Shown in pieces: positions 5,931-11,406 of a DNA stretch of 18,585 nt; the stretch's first letter is position 1; each line of letters opens with the position of its first letter. The notes below the pieces were generated by a model, which saw only the letters and a program-made list of their open reading frames with translations, did no database searches and was not told the DNA's origin. A program made the position numbers and the translations under genes. Source of the stretch: JBQTIM01 sp052388135 (GTDB lineage Bacteria > Elusimicrobiota > Elusimicrobia > FEN-1173); contig JBQTIM010000055.1 in the NCBI GenBank assembly GCA_052388135.1, positions 1 to 18,585 on the forward strand. Reading direction: 5' to 3'.

Positions 5931-6695
5931 ATGAACTATACAATAGATGCGGCGCTTGTCAATGAGTTGGGGCGGTTTGCCGAACCCGGCGCCCTTTTGG
6001 CCGAACTCCACCGGCGGTTCGGCGATCGCCTGGCCATCGGCACCAGCGGGCAGTTGACGGGCACGGCGCTCATCGACATGGCCGTGGCCGCCGGTTTCAA
6101 GCCCCGCGTTTTCACCAACGACACCTACCGGCTTTTTCCGGAAACCTACGCTCTCTTCGACCAGATCGAGAAAAAATACGGCTTGCGGATCGAGCGGTTC
6201 ACCCCGGAAGTGGAGGAGTTGGAGGACATGGTGGCCCAGCACGGCGAGCACCTGTTCTTCGACAGCAAGGAGAAGCAGGAGCTGTGCTGCCGCGTGCGCA
6301 AAGTTTTGCCCAACGAGAGGGCGCTGGACACGCTGGACGCCTGGGTGACCGGGTTGCGCGCGGACCAATCCGCGGCCCGGGCGGCCACGCCGCGCCTGCA
6401 GATCATCCAGCACGGGCCGGAAGGGGCCAAGCGGCCCATTCTGAAAGCCGCCCCCCTGGTGGATTGGACGGAACAACGCCTGCGGGATTACATCAAATCC
6501 CGGAACGTGCCCGTGCACCGTCTGTTGAACAAGAAAATGGCCGGCGGCTATTACTACGAATCCCTGGGCTGCGTGCTGTGCACCACGCCCATCGGCCCCC
6601 ACGAGCCGCGGCGGGCCGGCCGCTGGCGCTGGTTCAACGCCGTGGACGATAACAAGGAATGCGGCCTGCACCAACCCGCGGCGGACGACAAGTGA
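5931..6695 (+). CDS. cysH: Adenylylsulfate (APS)/PAPS reductase, iron-sulfur type
   Basis: Thioredoxin-dependent reduction of activated sulfate to sulfite in the cytoplasm. The 254-residue protein has the two cysteine pairs that bind a [4Fe-4S] cluster, C119-C120 (LCCRVRK) and C214-x2-C217 (GCVLCTTP), and the C-terminal catalytic ECGLH (243-247, Cys244). The cluster type normally prefers APS; PAPS-specific enzymes lack these pairs. The N-terminal IGTSGQLTGTALIDMA is the nucleotide-binding loop region, and FTNDTYRLFPETYALFD matches the family F-x-DTG-x-LFPET-x block with YR replacing G. The ATG at 5931 has an AT-rich upstream and no ribosome site. cysQ follows after 25 bases. The N-terminal codons overlap the promoter of the divergent tRNA. 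Confidence 0.92.
   Translation: MNYTIDAALVNELGRFAEPGALLAELHRRFGDRLAIGTSGQLTGTALIDMAVAAGFKPRVFTNDTYRLFPETYALFDQIEKKYGLRIERFTPEVEELEDMVAQHGEHLFFDSKEKQELCCRVRKVLPNERALDTLDAWVTGLRADQSAARAATPRLQIIQHGPEGAKRPILKAAPLVDWTEQRLRDYIKSRNVPVHRLLNKKMAGGYYYESLGCVLCTTPIGPHEPRRAGRWRWFNAVDDNKECGLHQPAADDK
5935..5962 (-). promoter_or_regulatory. tRNA promoter inside the cysH coding start
   Basis: Minus-strand TTGACA (complement of 5957-5962), a 16-base spacer and TATAGT (complement of 5935-5940). A start near 5928 gives a tRNA 5' leader of about 20 nt. The promoter lies within the first codons of the divergent cysH gene. Confidence 0.6.
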
Positions 6696-6700
6696 CGCGC

Positions 6701-6719
6701 CCGCCGTTTTTCCCGGCGG
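6701..6719 (+). repeat. Hairpin abutting the cysQ start
   Basis: CCGCCG/CGGCGG (6701-6706, 6714-6719) with a seven-base TTTTTCC loop lies between the cysH stop and the GTG at 6721. It occupies the place where a ribosome site should be. In such GC-rich DNA it may be chance. Confidence 0.3.
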
Positions 6720-6720
6720 C

Positions 6721-7563
6721 GTGACGGCGCCCGCCGGCGAAACCGTCTCCCCCGACGTTCTGGGCTTTCTGCCCGCGGCGCGGGCGCTGTCCCTGCGCGC
6801 GGCCCGCCGCGTCATGGAGCTTTTGAAGGACCCCCTGGTGACCAGCCGCAAGGAAGACCGCTCCTTGGTGACCAACGCCGACCACGCCGCCAACGACATC
6901 ATCCGCCAAGGCCTGCGGGAAGCGTTTCCCGACCACGCCGTCTTCAGCGAAGAAACCGGCCGCGAGGGCCCCGCCGGCGCCGACTACGTTTGGTTGGTGG
7001 ACCCTCTGGACGGAACCAAAGCCTACGCCCGCAACGTGCCCGGCTTCAGCGTCATGGTCGGGCTTTTGCACAAGGAAAAACCGGTGCTGGGCGTGGTGGC
7101 GGATCCCTGGGAGGGCAGCCTTTACGAAGCCGTGCGCGGAGCCGGCTGCTATTACACCCATCAGGGCGAAACCAGGCGGGCGCGCGTTTCCGAGCGGAGC
7201 GATTGGGCCGCTATGCCGGCCATCACCTCCACCGGTTTCCCGGAGAAATTGCGGGACCACCTGCAGGCGGCCTTCCCCCCCTTGCGCTTTTTGGACCCGC
7301 TCAACAGCGTCGGCGTCAAAGTGGGCGTCATGGTGCGCGGCGACGCGGACGTTTACGTGAACCATCACCCCGTGCATTATTGGGACACCTGCGCGCCCTT
7401 GGTGATCCTCGAGGAAGCCGGCGGCGTCATGACTCTCTGGGACGGTTCGCCCCTGGCTTACCCTCTGAGCGCGGCGCCGCGCCACGCCGGCCCCACGGCG
7501 GCCTCCAACGGCCCGCGCCACGCCGAATTGTTGAAAGTTCTCGCCGCCGCCCCGCGCTCTTGA
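6721..7563 (+). CDS. cysQ: 3'(2'),5'-bisphosphate nucleotidase / inositol-monophosphatase family
   Basis: Hydrolyses PAP, the by-product of PAPS use, to AMP and phosphate, preventing inhibition of PAPS enzymes. The 280-residue product carries the metal-binding motifs of the family in order: SEETG (about 79-83), DPLDGTKAYARN (about 97-108) and WDTCAPLVILEEAGG (about 221-235). The KEDRSLVTNADHAAN block near residue 41 is typical of CysQ and related phosphatases. The GTG start at 6721 has no clear ribosome site and sits under a small hairpin; the next ATG (codon 32) would cut into the first helix. Position between cysH and an aminotransferase, with cysC upstream, supports the PAP role over inositol phosphatase, though the fold alone does not decide it. 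Confidence 0.85.
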   Translation: MTAPAGETVSPDVLGFLPAARALSLRAARRVMELLKDPLVTSRKEDRSLVTNADHAANDIIRQGLREAFPDHAVFSEETGREGPAGADYVWLVDPLDGTKAYARNVPGFSVMVGLLHKEKPVLGVVADPWEGSLYEAVRGAGCYYTHQGETRRARVSERSDWAAMPAITSTGFPEKLRDHLQAAFPPLRFLDPLNSVGVKVGVMVRGDADVYVNHHPVHYWDTCAPLVILEEAGGVMTLWDGSPLAYPLSAAPRHAGPTAASNGPRHAELLKVLAAAPRS

Positions 7564-7580
7564 AAGGAGGACCGACCGCC

Positions 7581-8706
7581 ATGCCCGTCGCCGCGCAAGA
7601 CATCCGGCTGCGCCGCCACCTTTTCTACGAGACGTCCCACTCGCCCTCCCTGGTGGACATCGTGGGCTACCGGGAAGCCGGCCGCATCACGGATTTTTGC
7701 TACATCGCCAACCCTTATTATCCCACGCCCGCCATGCTCCGCGACCTGAAGAACCGTTTGCCTCTGCTCATCAAATCCTATCCCTCCAGCCAGCCGGGCT
7801 TGAGCCAGTCCCACTTGGCCCAGGTCCTGCACGTGGACCCCGCGCACCTGGTCATCGGCAACGGCGCCTCCGAGCTCATCGCCTTCATAGAGGAAACCAT
7901 GGTGGAGAACATCGGCATCCCCGTGCCCACCTTCAGCGAATATCTGGAAAAGCTGAGGGACGCCCGGGCCGCGCGGCTTTATCCCCTTCCCGCCGACAAG
8001 GATTATCAATTGGATTTGGACGCCTACCGCCAATGGATCCGCCGCAACGATTTAAGCCGCCCTGGTGATCAACCCCGGCAACCCCACGGGCCAGTTCCAC
8101 CCGCTGGAGGACATGCTGCGCTTCCTGAAGGGAAGCCGCGACCTGGACCTGGTGATCGTGGACGAGTCGTTCATTGATTTCGCCGGCACGCCCATCCCCA
8201 GCCTCTTAAGCCGCGTGGGCGATTTTCCGAACCTTCTGATCGTGCGAAGCATGAGCAAGCACTGCGGAGTGCCGGGCCTGCGCCTGGGCTATTGCTGCAC
8301 GGCCAACCCCCGCGTCCTACGGCACCTGCGCCGCGTCCTGCCCGTGTGGAACATCAACAGCCTGGCGGAATATTTTCTCAGCCAATTGCCGTCCACCGAC
8401 GCGGACTACCACCGCGCGCGCAAGCGCCTCATGGCCGACGTGCGCTGGCTGGGCGCGCGCATCAAGGCCCTGCCGGGCTTCCATCCTTATCCGACGGGCG
8501 CCAACTTCATCCTGATCCGCGTGGAGAACGGCATGAGCGCCGCCGATTTGCAAATGGAGCTCCTGCAGAAGCACCGCATCTACGTGCGAGACTGCTCCAA
8601 CAAGGTGGGTATGGACGCCCGCCACATCCGCGCGGCGTCGCAAGGCCGGGCCCAGGACGCCAAGCTGGTGCGCGCCCTGGCCGCCGTCTCCCGGAGGAAC
8701 CCGTGA
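7581..8706 (+). pseudogene. PLP-dependent class I/II aminotransferase (HisC/CobD-like), one-base frameshift
   Basis: Two consecutive frames make one fold-type I aminotransferase. The first starts at ATG 7581, ten bases after AAAGGAGG, and runs through IGNGASELI and VPTFSEYLEKL to RRNDL. The second begins at 8056 with AALVINPGNPTG and continues through IVDESFIDF and SMSKHCGVPGLRLGY, which holds the PLP lysine, to 8706. Dropping one A at 8054-8055 (TTTAAGCC to TTTAGCC) restores DLAALVINPGNPTG and an unbroken protein of 374 residues with the lysine at 226. Uncorrected, the first frame reads on out of register to 8177. Both halves are intact and conserved in character, so this is either a sequencing/assembly error or a very recent mutation. 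Substrate unknown: histidinol phosphate, threonine phosphate and other amino donors all use this fold. The stop overlaps the next gene. Confidence 0.85.
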
Positions 8707-9428
8707 AGCCCCGCGTCGCCGTGGTGTCCCGCCGGATCCTGCGCAAGAACAAATGGGTGAACTGGGTATCGGAAATCCACATGGCCCTTTTGATCCGGGA
8801 AGGGCTCCTGCCCGTGATCGTGCCCATTCCCAAGGAGACGCGGCCCTGCCTCGAGGAATACGCCCGCGGCACCGCCGGGCTTTTGATGGTGGAGGGCGGG
8901 GACATCCACCCCAGCCAGTACGGCTCGCGCACGCCCGCCTCGGAGTTGGACGAGATAGACGCCTTGAAGGACGAGTTCGAGTTTTGGTTTTGCCGTCGCG
9001 CCCTTCGCCGGAACCTGCCCATCCTGGGCATTTGCCGGGGCCACCAGATCCTCAACGTGGTCTTCGGGGGCACGCTCCACGCCGACGTGCAGAAGGAAAA
9101 GAAATCGCGCCTCAAGCACATGGACTTGAAGCGCTACGACGCGCACCGCCACCCCGTGCGCCTTTTGGAGGGGACGCCTTTGCGCGAATGGTACGGCCGC
9201 GACGAGCTGAGCGTGAACAGCTACCACCATCAAGGCATCAAGGACCTGGCGGAGCCTCTCCGGCCCATGGCCGTGTCTGCCGACGGGCTGGTGGAGGCCG
9301 TCCATCACCCCGGCCTGCGCTTCTGCGTGGGGCTTCAGTTCCATCCGGAACGCATGCTCCCCGCCTACAAGGGCAACCGCCGCGTGTACCGCGAGTTCGC
9401 CAAGGCCGTGAAAGCGCGCCGCGCTTGA
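8703..9428 (+). CDS. Class I glutamine amidotransferase-like hydrolase (peptidase C26, PuuD-like)
   Basis: Gamma-glutamyl hydrolase fold of 241 residues. The nucleophile elbow is GICRGHQILNVVFGG with Cys111, and the partner residues are in QFHPER (His214, Glu216). VEGGDIHPSQYG and the SYHHQGIKDL block are characteristic of the gamma-glutamyl-GABA hydrolase (PuuD) branch, which removes gamma-glutamyl groups. GTG at 8703 overlaps the aminotransferase stop (GTGA) and GGAGG lies five bases before it. The pairing with an aminotransferase and cysQ suggests one small metabolic operon, but no pathway is recognisable. No polyamine genes are nearby, so the PuuD substrate should not be assumed. Confidence 0.82.
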   Translation: MKPRVAVVSRRILRKNKWVNWVSEIHMALLIREGLLPVIVPIPKETRPCLEEYARGTAGLLMVEGGDIHPSQYGSRTPASELDEIDALKDEFEFWFCRRALRRNLPILGICRGHQILNVVFGGTLHADVQKEKKSRLKHMDLKRYDAHRHPVRLLEGTPLREWYGRDELSVNSYHHQGIKDLAEPLRPMAVSADGLVEAVHHPGLRFCVGLQFHPERMLPAYKGNRRVYREFAKAVKARRA

Positions 9429-9454
9429 CAGGCGGGAGGAATTTTGGCTAGAAT
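9425..9454 (+). promoter_or_regulatory. Strong promoter of the exopolysaccharide locus
   Basis: A perfect -35 TTGACA (9425-9430), which contains the stop codon of the preceding gene, an 18-base spacer and TAGAAT (9449-9454). The start would be near 9461, 50 bases before a terminator hairpin. Confidence 0.7.
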
Positions 9455-9460
9455 ATAGAA

Positions 9461-9549
9461 CATCGACGGGCCGCGGGCCCGGACCAGCGTTTTGGTTGAC
9501 ACGATCGCGTGAGACCAGAGGTGCTTCATCCTCGGGTCTCTTTTTTTTT
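9461..9549 (+). ncRNA. Short terminated leader (attenuator or small RNA) of the exopolysaccharide locus
   Basis: Between the promoter and the terminator at 9511-9549 lies about 90 nt with no open frame of note. Small hairpins are GGGCC/GGCCC (9468-9480) and ACCA/TGGT in the next 20 bases. GACCAG appears both at 9482-9487 and in the terminator stem. No convincing antiterminator was found. The first real gene starts 122 bases beyond the terminator, so either expression needs processive antitermination (NusG-paralogue style, as known for polysaccharide operons) or this is a stand-alone small RNA. Confidence 0.5.
9511..9549 (+). terminator. Intrinsic terminator in the exopolysaccharide leader
   Basis: Stem GAGACCAGAGG/CCTCGGGTCTC (9511-9521, 9530-9540) with a single A/G mismatch and an 8-nt loop, followed by nine T (9541-9549). 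A textbook Rho-independent terminator. Confidence 0.85.
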
Positions 9550-9591
9550 GCGGAACATCTTCTTACAGTCCACTTCAAGGAGCTTCCCCCC

Positions 9592-9654
9592 ATGAGAAAC
9601 GCCGCCCTCCCCGCTTCTTTTTTTACCGCTCCGCCGCGCCGAGGGAGGGCCTAG
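9592..9654 (+). CDS. Possible 20-residue leader peptide enclosing a hairpin
   Basis: ATG at 9592 is preceded by AAGGAG ten bases upstream and encodes MRNAALPASFFTAPPRRGRA, then TAG. An 8-bp perfect stem GCCCTCCC/GGGAGGGC (9604-9611, 9643-9650) lies within the frame, so a translating ribosome would open it. It ends 17 bases before the start of the exporter gene. No similarity is recognised; a chance open frame is quite possible. Confidence 0.25.
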   Translation: MRNAALPASFFTAPPRRGRA

Positions 9655-9671
9655 GGAAGGTCGGCGCCGCG

Positions 9672-11390
9672 ATGCCTCCCATGAAATCCGCCTTTCTCCT
9701 GCGTTCCGTGAGGAAGGGCGGGTTTTGCTTTTTCAGCGCCCTGGCGCTGCTGGCGGCCGCCGAGTCCCGGGCCGATTTCAGCGGCGAAGGCTGGGGCGCC
9801 CGGCCCCTGGGCTTGGGCGGAGCCTACATCGGCGTGGCCGACGACGGATACGCCCCCTTCTGGAACCCGGCGGGCATGGCCCGCATCAAGGAGAGCGAAG
9901 CGGCCGTTTCCTATGGAAAGCCCGTGGGCCCGGACGGCGCCGCCGGCAGCAAAGGCCTGGCGTCCTTCTCCTATATTAGGAGCGGCATCGACATGCCGGG
10001 GACCCTGGGGCTGTGGTGGGCCCACGGAGCGGACTCGTCCGTGCGGCGAGACGGCGTTTTCGCCGTCAGCTTCGCCCGCGATCTTTATTTTCTTCCTTAC
10101 GGGGCCAAAGTCTCGGGCGGCGTCACGGGGAAGTTCATGAAGCGGATGCCCCTGGACGGCTCCGGGCCCGCCGATTCCGTGTTCGGCGCGGATGTGGGCC
10201 TCATGTATATTCCGAAGGACCGTTTGTCGGTGGGATTTTCCGTGCGAAACGTCAACGGGCCCAAGTTGGACGAGGACTTGCCTCTCACGCTGGGCGCCGG
10301 CGTGGGTTTTTGGGCCAACGACCGCACGCTTCTGGCCGCCGACGTGGCCGAGGTGCACGACAGCAGCGCCGAATTCCGCGCCGGCCTGGAGCGCTGGTTC
10401 AAGAACCGCACCGTGGCCCTGCGGGCCGGGGCCGACGCCGACCGGCTGTCCGTGGGCTTCACTTTAAAATCCATCCGCCTGGCCGCCGCGGCGTTGGCCC
10501 TGGAGTACGTGTACGGCCATCCCTTCGATGAGGGCCGGGACGACCGCCTGCACCTCGTGACGATGAAGGCTCAGCTGGGCGGGCCGCGGGACGCCGTGCT
10601 TCGCTCCACCATCGCCTCCAAGAAGGGATCGGACCGGGAAACAAGCCGGGCCGCCGCGCCGGCTTGGACGTCGGTGGCCAAGGCGACCAAGGAGCCGGCT
10701 CCGAAACCCGCCAAGAAAGAGGACAAGGCCGCAGGCAAAAAAGATGACGACGGCTTCGAAAAAGGCGACACGGGCGCCACCCGCAAGATCATTTTTATCC
10801 AAAGGAAAACCGATCTGAAGCTGGGCCCCGATGACATTGTTGAAATCACGGTGAAGAACCATCCGGAGCTGGCCGCCGTGGTGAAGGTGGACTCCTGGGG
10901 CTACGTGGAGGTTCCTTTCGCCGGAGAAGTGCGCGTGGGCGACATGACGCCCCTGGAGGCGTCGCGCCAATTGTCCAACGTGTATTCGGAGTTCGTCCAC
11001 GAACCCCAAGTGATGGTGACCGTGAAGGAATACAGCAGCCGCGTGGTCTACGTGCTGGGGCAGGTGCGCCTGCCCGGCCGCTATCCCATGCAGGACAGGC
11101 TCATGACCGTGCGCGACGCCATCGTCTTGGCCGGCCTGCCCACCGACCGCGCCGCCACCTGGCGGGTGTTCGTCGTCCGCCAGGGAGAGGACGGCGTCTC
11201 CTACAAGCACGTGAACCTCACCCGCATCCTTTACCGGGGCCGCCTGGAGAACAACCTCATCCTCCAATCGGGCGACATCCTCTACGTGCCCATGGGCTTC
11301 CTGGACACCGTCACGACTTTCGTCGGCCGCATCGTCGGGCCCATCATCGGCATCGGCCGGGCGGCCGCGACTTCCGTCGCGGCGCCCTGA
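9672..11390 (+). CDS. Fusion of a PorV/UPF0164-type outer-membrane beta-barrel with an OPX (Wza-type) polysaccharide export domain
   Basis: A single 572-residue frame. Residues 1-34 are a signal peptide cleaved near SRA/D. Residues 35 to about 303 look like an outer-membrane barrel of the PorV/FadL-like kind: the N-terminal signature ARPLGLGGAYIGVADDGYAP plus FWNPAGMA, then alternating amphipathic strands such as DVGLMYIPKDRLSVGFSVRN. Residues about 304-370 are a charged Lys/Asp/Ala linker. From about 371 comes the OPX domain (DLKLGPDDIVEITVKNHPEL), then an SLBB domain from about 455 (VVYVLGQVRLPGRYPM), then a C-terminal hydrophobic stretch DTVTTFVGRIVGPIIGIGRA that may be a membrane helix. 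Role: exit channel for an exopolysaccharide, working with the Wzc protein encoded next. OPX proteins are normally 200-400 residues and carry no barrel. GGGAAGG 11 bases upstream supports the ATG at 9672. Confidence 0.85.
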   Translation: MPPMKSAFLLRSVRKGGFCFFSALALLAAAESRADFSGEGWGARPLGLGGAYIGVADDGYAPFWNPAGMARIKESEAAVSYGKPVGPDGAAGSKGLASFSYIRSGIDMPGTLGLWWAHGADSSVRRDGVFAVSFARDLYFLPYGAKVSGGVTGKFMKRMPLDGSGPADSVFGADVGLMYIPKDRLSVGFSVRNVNGPKLDEDLPLTLGAGVGFWANDRTLLAADVAEVHDSSAEFRAGLERWFKNRTVALRAGADADRLSVGFTLKSIRLAAAALALEYVYGHPFDEGRDDRLHLVTMKAQLGGPRDAVLRSTIASKKGSDRETSRAAAPAWTSVAKATKEPAPKPAKKEDKAAGKKDDDGFEKGDTGATRKIIFIQRKTDLKLGPDDIVEITVKNHPELAAVVKVDSWGYVEVPFAGEVRVGDMTPLEASRQLSNVYSEFVHEPQVMVTVKEYSSRVVYVLGQVRLPGRYPMQDRLMTVRDAIVLAGLPTDRAATWRVFVVRQGEDGVSYKHVNLTRILYRGRLENNLILQSGDILYVPMGFLDTVTTFVGRIVGPIIGIGRAAATSVAAP

Positions 11391-11406
11391 GGAGGACGCA
11401 GGCCCC

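Noticed and set aside
8040..8070. Programmed +1 frameshift in the aminotransferase
   Set aside because: No slippery codon pairing (TTA to TAA slippage is unfavourable), no upstream Shine-Dalgarno-like stimulator and no reason for such control; one extra base is simpler.
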